A stretch of 64,000 nt of DNA, from positions 3,658,001 to 3,722,000 of the forward strand of contig CANOQG010000007.1 in the NCBI GenBank assembly GCA_947568835.1, in the 5' to 3' direction. Numbering within the stretch: position 1 is the stretch's first letter; the number at the start of each line of letters is the position of its first letter. This DNA is from Protonemura montana (taxonomy: Eukaryota; Arthropoda; Insecta; Plecoptera; Nemouridae). Of this stretch, positions 41,255 through 56,345 are shown piece by piece. Position numbers and translations under genes: made by a program. The notes beneath the pieces were generated by a model. It was not told the origin of the DNA. It saw only the letters and a program-made list of their open reading frames with translations, and did not search any database.

Positions 41255-42562
41255 CTAGGGGCAGGACATGGGGCAGGACATGGGGCAGGACATGGGACAG
41301 GACATGGGGCAGGACATGGGGCAGGACATGTGGCAGGACATGGGGCAGGACATGGGGCAGGACATGGGGCAGGAAATGGGGCAGGACATGGGACATGGGG
41401 CAGGACATAGAGCAGGACATGGGGCAGGACAAGGGGCAGGACATGGGGCAGGACATAGGGCAGGACATGGGGCAGGACATGGGGCAGGACATGGGGCAGG
41501 ACATGGGACATGGGGCAAGACATGGGGCAGGACATAGGGCAGGACATGGGGCAGGACATGGGGCAGGACATGGGACAAGACATAGGGCAGGACATGGGGC
41601 AGGACATGGGGCAGGACATGGGGCAGAACATGGGACATGGGGCAGGACAGGGGGAGGACATGGAGCAGGACATGGGGCAGGACATGGGGCAGGACATGGG
41701 ACAGGAAATAGGGCAGGACATAGGGCAGGACATGGGGCAGGACATGGGACAGGACATATGGCAGGACATGGGGCAGGACATGTGGCAGGACATGGGGCAG
41801 GACATGGGACATGGGGCTGGACAGGGGAAGGACATGGAGCAGGACATGGGGCAGGACATGGGGCAGGACATGGGGCAGGACATGGGACAGGACATAGGGA
41901 AGGACATGGGGCAGGACATGGGGCAGGACATGGGACATGGGGCAAGACATGGGGCAGGACATGAAGCAGGACATTGGGCAGGACATGGGGCAGGACATAG
42001 GGCAGGACATGGGGCAGGACATGGGACAGGACATATGGCAGGACATGGGGCAGGACATGTGGCAGGACATGGGGCAGGACATGGGACATGGGGCTGGACA
42101 GGGGAAGGACATGGAGCAGGACATGGGGCAGGACATGGGGCAGGACATGGGGCAGGACATGGGACAGGACATAGGGAAGGACATGGGGCAGGACATGGGG
42201 CAGGACATGGGGCAGGACATGGGACATGGGGCAAGACATGGGGCAGGACATGGGGCAGAACATGGGGCAGGACATGGGGCAGGACATGGGGCAGGACATG
42301 GGGCAGGACATGGGACATGGGGCAGGACATGGGGCAGGACATGGGACATGGGGCAGGACATGGGGCAGGACATGGAGCAGGACATGGGACAGGACATAGG
42401 GCAGGACATGGGGCAGGACATAGGGCAGGACATGGGGCAGGACATGGGGCAGGACATGGGGCAGGACATAGGGCAGGACATGGGGCAGGACATGAGGCAG
42501 GACATGGGACAGGACATGGGGCAGGACATGGGGCAGGACATGGGACAGGACATAGGGCAGGA
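41255..42562 (+). repeat. Y1/X hybrid unit, 1,308 bp, at a block junction
   Basis: Y1 start with the 277-bp pair (T at 41818 and 42095), then at about 42,288-42,329 a jump into X-terminal sequence. This is the boundary between the first and second copies of the 7-kb block. ATGAAGCAGGAC near 41,961 is private. Confidence 0.83.
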
Positions 42563-44075
42563 CTAGGGGCAGGACATGGGGCAGGACATGGGGCAGGACA
42601 TGGGACAGGACATGGGGCAGGACATGGGGCAGGACATGTGGCAGGACATGGGGCAGGACATGGGGCAGGACATAGGGGAGGAAATGGGGCAGGACATGGG
42701 ACATGGGGCAGGACATGGAGCAGGACATGGGGCAGGACAAGGGGCAGGACATGGGGCAGGACATAGGGCAGGACATGGGGCAGGACATGGGGCAGGACAT
42801 GGGGCAGGACATGGGACATGGGGCAAGACATGGGGCAGAACATAGGGCAGGACATGGGGCAGGACATGGGGCAGGACATGGGACAAGACATAGGGCAGGA
42901 CATGGGGCAGGACATGGGGCAGGACATGGGGCAGGACATGGGACAGGACATAGGGAAGGACATGGGGCAGGACATGGGGCAGGACATGGGGCAGGACATG
43001 GGACATGGGGCAAGACATGGGGCAGGACATGGGGCAGGACATAGGGCAGGACATGGGGCAGGACATGGGGCAGGAAATGGGACAGGACAAAGGGCAGGAC
43101 ATGGGGCAGGACATGGGGCAGGACATGGGGCAGGACATAGGGCAGGACATGGGGCAGGACATGGGGCAGGACATGGAGCAGGACATGGGACATGACATGG
43201 GACAGGACATGGGGCAGGACATGGGGCAGGACATGGGGCAGGACATGGGGCAGGACATGGGGCAGGACATAGGGCAGGACATGGGGTAGGACATGAGGCA
43301 GGACATGGGACAGGACATGGGGCAGGACATGGGGCAGGACATGGGACAGGACATAGGGCAGGACATGGGGCAGGACATGGGGCAAAACATGGGGCAGGAC
43401 ATGGGACAGGACATGGGGCAGGACATGGGGCAGGACAGGGGGCAGGACATAGGGAAGGACATGGGGCAGGACATGGGGCAGGACATGGGGCAGGACATGG
43501 GACATGGGGCAAGACATGGGGCAGGACATGGGGCAGAACATGGGGCAGGACATGGGGCAGGACATGGGACAGGACATAGGGAAGGACATGGGGCAGGACA
43601 TGAGGCAGGACATGGGGCAGGACATGGGACATGGGGCAAGACATGGGGCAGGACATGGGGCAGAACATGGGGCAGGACATGGGGCAGGACACGGGGCAGG
43701 ACATGGGGCAGGACATGGGGCAGGAAATAGGACAGGACAAGGGGCAGGACATGAGGCAGGACATGGGACATGGGGCAGGACATGGGGCAGGACATGGGGC
43801 ATGACATGGGGCAGGACATGGGACAGGACATGGGGCAGGACATGGGGCAGGACATGGGACATGGGGCAGGACATGGGGCAGGACATGGAGCAGGACATGG
43901 GACAGGACATAGGGCAGGACATGGGGCAGGACATAGGGCAGGACATGGGGCAGGACATGGGGCAGGACATGGGGCAGGACATAGGGCAGGACATGGGGCA
44001 GGACATGAGGCAGGACATGGGACAGGACATGGGGCAGGACATGGGGCAGGACATGGGACAGGACATAGGGCAGGA
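42563..44075 (+). repeat. Y2-type unit, 1,513 bp
   Basis: Copy of 35819-37331 at offset 6,744, with the same AGGGGGCAGGAC monomer near 43,436. Confidence 0.86.
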
Positions 44076-45570
44076 CTAGGGGCAGGACATGGGGCAGGAC
44101 ATGGGGCAGGACATGGGACAGGACATGGGGCAGGACATGGGGCAGGACATGGGGCAGGACATGGGGCAGGAAATGGGGCAGGACATGGGACATGGGGCAG
44201 GACATGGAGCAGGACATGGAGAAGGACAAGGGGCAGGACATGGGGCAGGACATAGGGCAGGACATGGGGCAGGACATGGGGCAGGACATGGGGCAGGACA
44301 TGGGACATGGGGCAAGACATGGGGCAGGACATAGGGCAGGACATGGGGCAGGACATGGGGCAGGACATGGGACAAGACATAGGGCAGGACATGGGGCAGG
44401 ACATGGGGCAGGACATGGGGCAGGACATGGGACATGGGGCAGGACAGGGGGAGGACATGGAGCAGGACATGGGGCAGGACATGGGGCAGGACATGGGACA
44501 GGACATAGGGAAGGACATGGGGCAGGACATGGGGCAGGACATGGGGCAGGACATGGGACATGGGGCAAGACATGGGGCAGGACATGGGGCAGGACATGGG
44601 GCAGGACATGGGGCAGGACATGGGGCAGGAAATGGGACAGGACAAAGGGCAGGACATGGGGCAGGACATGGGACATGGGGCAGGACATGGGGCAGGACAT
44701 GGGGCATGACATGGGGCAGGACATGGGACAGGACATGGGGCAGGACATGGGGCAGGACATGGGGCAGGACATGGGGCAGGACATGAGGCAGGACATTGGA
44801 CAGGACATGGGGCAAAACATGGGGCAGGACATGGGACAGGACATGGGACAGGACATGGGGCAGGACATGGGGCAGGACATGGGGCAGGACATGGGACATG
44901 AGGCAGGACAGGGGGAGGACATGGAGCGGGACATGGGGCAGGACATGGGGCAGGACATGGAGCAGGATATGGGGCAGGAAATGGGGCAGGACATGGGACA
45001 GGACATAGGGCAGGACATGGGACAGGCCATGAGGCAGGACATGGGGCAGGACATAAGACATAGGGCAGGACAGGGGGAGGACATGGAGCAGGACATGGGG
45101 CATTACATGGGGCAGGACATAAGACAGGACATAGGGCAGGACATGGGGCAGGACATGGGGCAGGACATGGGGCAGGACATGGGACATGGGGCAAGACATG
45201 TGGCAGGACATGAGGCAGGACATGGGGCAGGACATGGGGCAGGACATGGGGCAGGACATGGGGTAGGACATGGGGCAGGAAATGGGACAGGACAAGGGGC
45301 AGGACATGGGGCAGGACATGGGACATGGGGCAGGACATGGGGCAGGACATGGGACATGGGGCAGGACATGGGGCAGGACATGGAGCAGGACATGGGACAG
45401 GACATAGGGCAGGACATGGGGCAGGACATAGGGCAGGACATGGGGCAGGACATGGGGCAGGACATGGGGCAGGACATAGGGCAGGACATGGGGCAGGACA
45501 TGAGGCAGGACATGGGACAGGACATGGGGCAGGACATGGGGCAGGACATGGGACAGGACATAGGGCAGGA
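44076..45570 (+). repeat. X unit, 1,495 bp
   Basis: Full-length form of the X unit that is deleted by 296 bp at 37332. A copy lies at 50235 (offset 6,159). Confidence 0.86.
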
Positions 45571-48294
45571 CTAGGGGCAGGACATGGGGCAGGACATGGG
45601 GCAGGACATGGGACAGGACATGGGGCAGGACATGGGGCAGGACATGTGGCAGGACATGGGGCAGGACATGGGGCAGGACATGGGGCAGGAAATGGGGCAG
45701 GACATGGGACATGGGGCAGGACATGGAGCAGGACATGGGGCAGGACAAGGGGCAGGACATGGGGCAGGACATAGGGCAGGACATGGGGCAGGACATGGGG
45801 CAGGACATGGGGCAGGACATGGGACATGGGGCAAGACATGGGGCAGGACATAGGGCAGGACATGGGGCAGGACATGGGGCAGGACATGGGACAAGACATA
45901 GGGCAGGACATGGGGCAGGACATGGGGCAGGACATGGGGCAGGACATGGGACATGGGGCAGGACAGGGGGAGGACATGGAGCAGGACATGGGGCAGGACA
46001 TGGGGCAGGACATGGGACAGGACATAGGAAAGGACATGGGGCAGGACATGGGGCAGGACATGGGGCAGGACATGGGACATGGGGCAAGACATGGGGCAGG
46101 ACATGGGGCAGGACATAGGGCAGGACATGGGGCAGGACATGGGGCAGGAAATGGGACAGGACAAAGGGCAGGACATGGGGCAGGACATGGGGCAGGACAT
46201 GGGGCAGGACATAGGGCAGGACATGGGGCAGGACATGGGGCAGGACATGGAGCAGGACATGGGACATGACATGGGACAGGACATGGGGCAGGACATGGGG
46301 CAGGACATGGGGCAGGACATGGGGCAGGACATGAGGCAGGACATAGGGCAGGACATGGGGTAGGACATGAGGCAGGACATGGGACAGGACATGGGGCAGG
46401 ACATGGGGCAGGACATGGGACAGGACATAGGGCAGGACATGGGGCAGGACATGGGGCAAAACATGGGGCAGGACATGGGACAGGACATGGGGCAGGACAT
46501 GGGGCAGGACATGGGGCAGGACATGGGGCAGGACATGGGGCAGGACATGGGGCAGGACATGAGGCAGGACATGGGACATGGGGCAGGACATGGGGCAGGA
46601 CATGGAGCAGGACATGGGACATGACATGGGACAGGACACGGGACAGGACATAGGGCAGGAAATGGGGCAGGACATGGGGCAGGACATACGGCAGGACATG
46701 GGGCAGGACATGGGGCAGGACATGGGTCAGGACATGGGGCAGGACATGAGGCAGGACTTGGGGCAGGACATGGGGCAGGACATGGGGCAGGACATGGGAC
46801 AGGACATGGGGCAGGACATGGGGCAGGACATGGGGCAGGACATGGGGCAGGACATGGGGCAGGACATGGGGCATGACATGGGACATGGGGCAGGACATGG
46901 GGCAGGACATGGAGCAGGACATGGGGCAGGACATGGGGCAGGACATAGGGCAGGACATGGGGCAGGACATGGGGCAGGACATGGAGCAGGACATGGGACA
47001 GGACATGGGACAGGACATAGGGCAGGACATGGGGCAGGACATGGGGCAGGACATAGGGCAGGACATGGGGCAGGACATGGGGCAGGACATGGGGCAGGAC
47101 ATGGGGCAGGACATGGGGCAGGACATGAGGCAGGACATGGGACATGGGGCAAGACATGGGGCAGGACATGGAGCAGGACATGGGGCAGGACATGGGGCAG
47201 GACATAGGGCAGGACATGGGGCAGGACATGGGACAGGACATATGGCAGGACATGGGGCAGGACATGTGGCAGGACATGGGGCAGGACATGGGACATGGGG
47301 CTGGACAGGGGAAGGACATGGAGCAGGACATGGGGCAGGACATGGGGCAGGACATGGGGCAGGACATGGGACAGGACATAGGGAAGGACATGGGGCAGGA
47401 CATGGGGCAGGACATGGGGCAGGACATGGGACATGGGGCAAGACATGGGGCAGGACATGGGGCAGAACATGGGGCAGGACATGGGGCAGGACACGGGGCA
47501 GGACATGGGGCAGGACATGGGGCAGGAAATAGGACAGGACAAGGGGCAGGACATGAGGCAGGACATGGGACATGGGGCAGGACATGGGGCAGGACATGGG
47601 GCATGACATGGGGCAGGACATGGGACAGGACATGGGGCAGGACATGGGGCAGGACATGGGACATGGGGCAGGACATGGGGCAGGACATGGAGCAGGACAT
47701 GGGACAGGACATAGGGCAGGACATGGGGCAGGACATAGGGCAGGACATGGGGCAGGACATGGGGCAGGACATGGGGCAGGACATAGGGCAGGACATGGGG
47801 CAGGACATGAGGCAGGACATGGGACAGGACATGGGGCAGGACATGGGGCAGGACATGGGACAGGACATAGGGCAGGACATGGGGCAGGACATGGGGCAGG
47901 ACATGGGACATGGGGCAAGACATGGGGCAGGACATGAGGCAGGACATGGGGCAGGACATGGGGCAGGACATGGGGCAGGACATGGGGTAGGACATGGGGC
48001 AGGAAATGGGACAGGACAAGGGGCAGGACATGGGGCAGGACATGGGACATGGGGCAGGACATGGGGCAGGACATGGGACATGGGGCAGGACATGGGGCAG
48101 GACATGGAGCAGGACATGGGACAGGACATAGGGCAGGACATGGGGCAGGACATAGGGCAGGACATGGGGCAGGACATGGGGCAGGACATGGGGCAGGACA
48201 TAGGGCAGGACATGGGGCAGGACATGAGGCAGGACATGGGATAGGACATGGGGCAGGACATGGGGCAGGACATGGGACAGGACATAGGGCAGGA
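45571..48294 (+). repeat. Compound Y2/Y1/X unit, 2,724 bp
   Basis: Copy of 38531-41254 at offset 7,040 with single GGCTGG marker (T at 47302). ACGGGACAGGAC near 46,638 is private to this copy. Confidence 0.85.
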
Positions 48295-50234
48295 CTAGGG
48301 GCAGGACATGGGGCAGGACATGGGGCAGGACATGGGACAGGACATGGGGCAGGACATGGGGCAGGACATGTGGCAGGACATGGGGCAGGACATGGGGCAG
48401 GACATGGGGCAGGAAATGGGGCAGGACATGGGACATGGGGCAGGACATGGAGCAGGACATGGGGCAGGACAAGGGGCAGGACATGGGGCAGGACATAGGG
48501 CAGGACATGGGGCAGGACATGGGGCAGGACATGGGGCAGGACATGGGACATGGGGCAAGACATGGGGCAGGACATAGGGCAGGACATGGGGCAGGACATG
48601 GGGCAGGACATGGGACAAGACATAGGGCAGGACATGGGGCAGGACATGGGGCAGGACATGGGGCAGAACATGGGACATGGGGCAGGACAGGGGGAGGACA
48701 TGGAGCAGGACATGGGGCAGGACATGGGGCAGGACATGGGACAGGAAATAGGGCAGGACATAGGGCAGGACATGGGGCAGGACATGGGACAGGACATATG
48801 GCAGGACATGGGGCAGGACATGTGGCAGGACATGGGGCAGGACATGGGACATGGGGCTGGACAGGGGAAGGACATGGAGCAGGACATGGGGCAGGACATG
48901 GGGCAGGACATGGGGCAGGACATGGGACAGGACATAGGGAAGGACATGGGGCAGGACATGGGGCAGGACATGGGACATGGGGCAAGACATGGGGCAGGAC
49001 ATGGAGCAGGACATTGGGCAGGACATGGGGCAGGACATAGGGCAGGACATGGGGCAGGACATGGGACAGGACATATGGCAGGACATGGGGCAGGACATGT
49101 GGCAGGACATGGGGCAGGACATGGGACATGGGGCTGGACAGGGGAAGGACATGGAGCAGGACATGGGGCAGGACATGGGTCAGGACATGGGGCAGGACAT
49201 GGGACAGGACATAGGGAAGGACATGGGGCAGGACATGGGGCAGGACATGGGGCAGGACATGGGACATGGGGCAAGACATGGGGCAGGACATGGGGCAGAA
49301 CATGGGGCAGGACATGGGGCAGGACATGGGGCAGGACATGGGGCAGGACATGGGACATGGGGCAGGACAGGGGGAGGACATGGAGCAGGACATGGGGCAG
49401 GACATGGGGCAGGACATGGGACAGGACATAGGGAAGGACATGGGGCAGGACATGGGGCAGGACATGGGGCAGGACATGGGGCAGGACATGGGGCAGGACA
49501 TGGGACAGGACATAGGGCAGGACATGGGGCAGGACATGGGGCAAAACATGGGGCAGGACATGGGACAGGACATGGGGCAGGACATGGGGCAGGACAGGGG
49601 GCAGGACATAGGGAAGGACATGGGGCAGGACATGGGGCAGGACATGGGGCAGGACATGGGACATGGGGCAAGACATGGGGCAGGACATGGGGCAGAACAT
49701 GGGGCAGGACATGGGGCAGGACATGGGACAGGACATAGGGAAGGACATGGGGCAGGACATGAGGCAGGACATGGGGCAGGACATGGGACATGGGGCAAGA
49801 CATGGGGCAGGACATGGGGCAGAACATGGGGCAGGACATGGGGCAGGACACGGGGCAGGACATGGGGCAGGACATGGGGCAGGAAATAGGACAGGACAAG
49901 GGGCAGGACATGAGGCAGGACATGGGACATGGGGCAGGACATGGGGCAGGACATGGGGCATGACATGGGGCAGGACATGGGACAGGACATGGGGCAGGAC
50001 ATGGGGCAGGACATGGGACATGGGGCAGGACATGGGGCAGGACATGGAGCAGGACATGGGACAGGACATAGGGCAGGACATGGGGCAGGACATAGGGCAG
50101 GACATGGGGCAGGACATGGGGCAGGACATGGGGCAGGACATAGGGCAGGACATGGGGCAGGACATGAGGCAGGACATGGGACAGGACATGGGGCAGGACA
50201 TGGGGCAGGACATGGGACAGGACATAGGGCAGGA
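48295..50234 (+). repeat. Y1/Y2 hybrid unit, 1,940 bp, at a block junction
   Basis: Begins as Y1 with the 277-bp pair (T at 48858 and 49135) and at about 49,470-49,504 joins Y2-terminal sequence equal to 43,311 onward. ATGGGTCAGGAC near 49,175 is private. Confidence 0.83.
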
Positions 50235-51729
50235 CTAGGGGCAGGACATGGGGCAGGACATGGGGCAGGACATGGGACAGGACATGGGGCAGGACATGGG
50301 GCAGGACATGGGGCAGGACATGGGGCAGGAAATGGGGCAGGACATGGGACATGGGGCAGGACATGGAGCAGGACATGGAGAAGGACAAGGGGCAGGACAT
50401 GGGGCAGGACATAGGGCAGGACATGGGGCAGGACATGGGGCAGGACATGGGGCAGGACATGGGACATGGGGCAAGACATGGGGCAGGACATAGGGCAGGA
50501 CATGGGGCAGGACATGGGGCAGGACATGGGACAAGACATAGGGCAGGACATGGGGCAGGACATGGGGCAGGACATGGGGCAGGACATGGGACATGGGGCA
50601 GGACAGGGGGAGGACATGGAGCAGGACATGGGGCAGGACATGGGGCAGGACATGGGACAGGACATAGGGAAGGACATGGGGCAGGACATGGGGCAGGACA
50701 TGGGGCAGGACATGGGACATGGGGCAAGACATGGGGCAGGACATGGGGCAGGACATGGGGCAGGACATGGGGCAGGACATGGGGCAGGAAATGGGACAGG
50801 ACAAAGGGCAGGACATGGGGCAGGACATGGGACATGGGGCAGGACATGGGGCAGGACATGGGGCATGACATGGGGCAGGACATGGGACAGGACATGGGGC
50901 AGGACATGGGGCAGGACATGGGGCAGGACATGGGGCAGGACATGAGGCAGGACATTGGACAGGACATGGGGCAAAACATGGGGCAGGACATGGGACAGGA
51001 CATGGGACAGGACATGGGGCAGGACATGGGGCAGGACATGGGGCAGGACATGGGACATGAGGCAGGACAGGGGGAGGACATGGAGCGGGACATGGGGCAG
51101 GACATGGGGCAGGACATGGAGCAGGATATGGGGCAGGAAATGGGGCAGGACATGGGACAGGACATAGGGCAGGACATGGGACAGGCCATGAGGCAGGACA
51201 TGGGGCAGGACATAAGACATAGGGCAGGACAGGGGGAGGACATGGAGCAGGACATGGGGCATTACATGGGGCAGGACATAAGACAGGACATAGGGCAGGA
51301 CATGGGGCAGGACATGGGGCAGGACATGGGGCAGGACATGGGACATGGGGCAAGACATGTGGCAGGACATGAGGCAGGACATGGGGCAGGACATGGGGCA
51401 GGACATGGGGCAGGACATGGGGTAGGACATGGGGCAGGAAATGGGACAGGACAAGGGGCAGGACATGGGGCAGGACATGGGACATGGGGCAGGACATGGG
51501 GCAGGACATGGGACATGGGGCAGGACATGGGGCAGGACATGGAGCAGGACATGGGACAGGACATAGGGCAGGACATGGGGCAGGACATAGGGCAGGACAT
51601 GGGGCAGGACATGGGGCAGGACATGGGGCAGGACATAGGGCAGGACATGGGGCAGGACATGAGGCAGGACATGGGACAGGACATGGGGCAGGACATGGGG
51701 CAGGACATGGGACAGGACATAGGGCAGGA
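50235..51729 (+). repeat. X unit, 1,495 bp
   Basis: Copy of 44076-45570 at offset 6,159; the translated frames look identical. Confidence 0.87.
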
Positions 51730-54453
51730 CTAGGGGCAGGACATGGGGCAGGACATGGGGCAGGACATGGGACAGGACATGGGGCAGGACATGGGGCAGG
51801 ACATGTGGCAGGACATGGGGCAGGACATGGGGCAGGACATGGGGCAGGAAATGGGGCAGGACATGGGACATGGGGCAGGACATGGAGCAGGACATGGGGC
51901 AGGACAAGGGGCAGGACATGGGGCAGGACATAGGGCAGGACATGGGGCAGGACATGGGGCAGGACATGGGGCAGGACATGGGACATGGGGCAAGACATGG
52001 GGCAGGACATAGGGCAGGACATGGGGCAGGACATGGGGCAGGACATGGGACAAGACATAGGGCAGGACATGGGGCAGGACATGGGGCAGGACATGGGGCA
52101 GGACATGGGACATGGGGCAGGACAGGGGGAGGACATGGAGCAGGACATGGGGCAGGACATGGGGCAGGACATGGGACAGGACATAGGAAAGATCATGGGG
52201 CAGGACATGGGGCAGGACATGGGGCAGGACATGGGACATGGGGCAAGACATGGGGCAGGACATGGGGCAGGACATAGGGCAGGACATGGGGCAGGACATG
52301 GGGCAGGAAATGGGACAGGACAAAGGGCAGGACATGGGGCAGGACATGGGGCAGGACATGGGGCAGGACATAGGGCAGGACATGGGGCAGGACATGGGGC
52401 AGGACATGGAGCAGGACATGGGACATGACATGGGACAGGACATGGGGCAGGACATGGGGCAGGACATGGGGCAGGACATGGGGCAGGACATGAGGCAGGA
52501 CATAGGGCAGGACATGGGGTAGGACATGAGGCAGGACATGGGACAGGACATGGGGCAGGACATGGGGCAGGACATGGGACAGGACATAGGGCAGGACATG
52601 GGGCAGGACATGGGGCAAAACATGGGGCAGGACATGGGACAGGACATGGGGCAGGACATGGGGCAGGACATGGGGCAGGACATGGGGCAGGACATGGGGC
52701 AGGACATGGGGCAGGACATGAGGCAGGACATGGGACATGGGGCAGGACATGGGGCAGGACATGGAGCAGGACATGGGACATGACATGGGACAGGACATGG
52801 GACAGGACATAGGGCAGGAAATGGGGCAGGACATGGGGCAGGACATACGGCAGGACATGGGGCAGGACATGGGGCAGGACATGGGTCAGGACATGGGGCA
52901 GGACATGAGGCAGGACTTGGGGCAGGACATGGGGCAGGACATGGGGCAGGACATGGGACAGGACATGGGGCAGGACATGGGGCAGGACATGGGGCAGGAC
53001 ATGGGGCAGGACATGGGGCAGGACATGGGGCATGACATGGGACATGGGGCAGGACATGGGGCAGGACATGGAGCAGGACATGGGGCAGGACATGGGGCAG
53101 GACATAGGGCAGGACATGGGGCAGGACATGGGGCAGGACATGGAGCAGGACATGGGACAGGACATGGGACAGGACATAGGGCAGGACATGGGGCAGGACA
53201 TGGGGCAGGACATAGGGCAGGACATGGGGCAGGACATGGGGCAGGACATGGGGCAGGACATGGGGCAGGACATGGGGCAGGACATGAGGCAGGACATGGG
53301 ACATGGGGCAAGACATGGGGCAGGACATGGAGCAGGACATGGGGCAGGACATGGGGCAGGACATAGGGCAGGACATGGGGCAGGACATGGGACAGGACAT
53401 ATGGCAGGACATGGGGCAGGACATGTGGCAGGACATGGGGCAGGACATGGGACATGGGGCTGGACAGGGGAAGGACATGGAGCAGGACATGGGGCAGGAC
53501 ATGGGGCAGGACATGGGGCAGGACATGGGACAGGACATAGGGAAGGACATGGGGCAGGACATGGGGCAGGACATGGGGCAGGACATGGGACATGGGGCAA
53601 GACATGGGGCAGGACATGGGGCAGAACATGGGGCAGGACATGGGGCAGGACACGGGGCAGGACATGGGGCAGGACATGGGGCAGGAAATAGGACAGGACA
53701 AGGGGCAGGACATGAGGCAGGACATGGGACATGGGGCAGGACATGGGGCAGGACATGGGGCATGACATGGGGCAGGACATGGGACAGGACATGGGGCAGG
53801 ACATGGGGCAGGACATGGGACATGGGGCAGGACATGGGGCAGGACATGGAGCAGGACATGGGACAGGACATAGGGCAGGACATGGGGCAGGACATAGGGC
53901 AGGACATGGGGCAGGACATGGGGCAGGACATGGGGCAGGACATAGGGCAGGACATGGGGCAGGACATGAGGCAGGACATGGGACAGGACATGGGGCAGGA
54001 CATGGGGCAGGACATGGGACAGGACATAGGGCAGGACATGGGGCAGGACATGGGGCAGGACATGGGACATGGGGCAAGACATGGGGCAGGACATGAGGCA
54101 GGACATGGGGCAGGACATGGGGCAGGACATGGGGCAGGACATGGGGTAGGACATGGGGCAGGAAATGGGACAGGACAAGGGGCAGGACATGGGGCAGGAC
54201 ATGGGACATGGGGCAGGACATGGGGCAGGACATGGGACATGGGGCAGGACATGGGGCAGGACATGGAGCAGGACATGGGACAGGACATAGGGCAGGACAT
54301 GGGGCAGGACATAGGGCAGGACATGGGGCAGGACATGGGGCAGGACATGGGGCAGGACATAGGGCAGGACATGGGGCAGGACATGAGGCAGGACATGGGA
54401 TAGGACATGGGGCAGGACATGGGGCAGGACATGGGACAGGACATAGGGCAGGA
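51730..54453 (+). repeat. Compound Y2/Y1/X unit, 2,724 bp
   Basis: Third copy of the compound unit, with a single GGCTGG marker (T at 53461). A private GATCAT (for GACAT context) lies near 52,191. Confidence 0.85.
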
Positions 54454-55334
54454 CTAGGGGCAGGACATGGGGCAGGACATGGGGCAGGACATGGGACAGG
54501 ACATGGGGCAGGACATGGGGCAGGACATGTGGCAGGACATGGGGCAGGACATGGGGCAGGACATGGGGCAGGAAATGGGGCAGGACATGGGACATGGGGC
54601 AGGACATGGAGCAGGACATGGGGCAGGACAAGGGGCAGGACATGGGGCAGGACATAGGGCAGGACATGGGGCAGGACATGGGGCAGGACATGGGGCAGGA
54701 CATGGGACATGGGGCAAGACATGGGGCAGGACATAGGGCAGGACATGGGGCAGGACATGGGGCAGGACATGGGACAAGACATAGGGCAGGACATGGGGCA
54801 GGACATGGGGCAGGACATGGGGCAGAACATGGGACATGGGGCAGGACAGGGGGAGGACATGGAGCAGGACATGGGGCAGGACATGGGGCAGGACATGGGA
54901 CAGGAAATAGGGCAGGACATAGGGCAGGACATGGGGCAGGACATGGGACAGGACATATGGCAGGACATGGGGCAGGACATGTGGCAGGACATGGGGCAGG
55001 ACATGGGACATGGGGCTGGACAGGGGAAGGACATGGAGCAGGACATGGGGCAGGACATGGGGCAGGACATGGGGCAGGACATGGGACAGGACATAGGGAA
55101 GGACATGGGGCAGGACATGGGGCAGGACATGGGACATGGGGCAAGACATGGGGCAGGACATGGAGCAGGACATTGGGCAGGACATGGGGCAGGACATAGG
55201 GCAGGACATGGGGCAGGACATGGGACAGGACATATGGCAGGACATGGGGCAGGACATGTGGCAGGACATGGGGCAGGACATGGGACATGGGGCTGGACAG
55301 GGGAAGGACATGGAGCAGGACATGGGGCAGGACA

Positions 55335-56345
55335 TGGGGCAGGACATGGGGCAGGACATGGGACAGGACATAGGGAAGGACATGGGGCAGGACATGGGGC
55401 AGGACATGGGGCAGGACATGGGACATGGGGCAAGACATGGGGCAGGACATGGGGCAGAACATGGGGCAGGACATGGGGCAGGACATGGGGCAGGACATGG
55501 GGCAGGACATGGGACATGGGGCAGGACAGGGGGAGGACATGGAGCAGGACATGGGGCAGGACATGGGGCAGGACATGGGACAGGACATAGGGAAGGACAT
55601 GGGGCAGGACATGGGGCAGGACATGGGGCAGGACATGGGGCAGGACATGGGGCAGGACATGGGGCAGGAAATGGGACAGGACAAGGGGCAGGACATGGGG
55701 CAGGACATGGGACATGGGGCAGGACATGGGGCAGGACATGGGGCATGACATGGGGCAGGACATGGGACAGGACATGGGGCAGGACATGGGGCAGGACATG
55801 GGGCAGGACATGGGGCAGGACATGGGGCAGGACATAGGGCAGGACATTGGACAGGACATGGGGCAAAACATGGGGCAGGACATGGGACAGGACATGGGAC
55901 AGGACATAGGGCAGGACATGGGGCAGGACATGGGGCAGGACATGGGACATGAGGCAGGACAGGGGGAGGACATGGAGCGGGACATGGGGCAGGACATGGG
56001 GCAGGACATGGAGCAGGATATGGGGCAGGAAATGGGGCAGGACATGGGACAGGACATAGGGCAGGACATGGGGCAGGCCATGAGGCAGGACATGGGGCAG
56101 GACATAAGACATAGGGCAGGACAGGGGGAGGACATGGAGCAGGACATGGGGCATTACATGGGGCAGGACATAAGACAGGACATAGGGCAGGACATGGGGC
56201 AGGACATGGGGCAGGACATGGGGCAGGACATGGGACATGGGGCAAGACATGGGGCAGGACATGAGGCAGGACATGGGGCAGGACATGGGGCAGGACATGG
56301 GGCAGGACATGGGGTAGGACATGGGGCAGGAAATGGGACAGGACA
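55335..56345 (+). repeat. 1,011-bp duplication, copy 1
   Basis: Runs from near the ATAGGGAAGGAC monomer of a Y1 unit into X-terminal sequence. It is followed directly by a second copy; boundaries are uncertain by about 30 bp. Confidence 0.83.

Larger units (their letters stand above)
35544..42287 (+). repeat. 7-kb block, copy 1 (6,744 bp)
   Basis: Spans the end of an X unit, Y2 (1,513), the deleted X (1,199), the compound Y (2,724) and most of a Y1 unit. It equals copy 2 except for the 296-bp deletion near 37,655 and scattered single-base changes such as 35,603 and 41,963. Confidence 0.87.
42288..49327 (+). repeat. 7-kb block, copy 2 (7,040 bp)
   Basis: Full-length copy. It overlaps the source of copy 3: the part from about 43,311 was duplicated again. 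The left boundary can lie anywhere in 42,288-42,329. Confidence 0.87.
49470..55628 (+). repeat. 7-kb block, copy 3 (6,159-bp tandem duplication)
   Basis: Repeats 43,311-49,469 at offset 6,159. Differences noticed are a T near 52,191, C to T reversion relative to 46,639, and G versus T at 55,338 versus 49,179. The few differences indicate a recent duplication. Confidence 0.87.
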
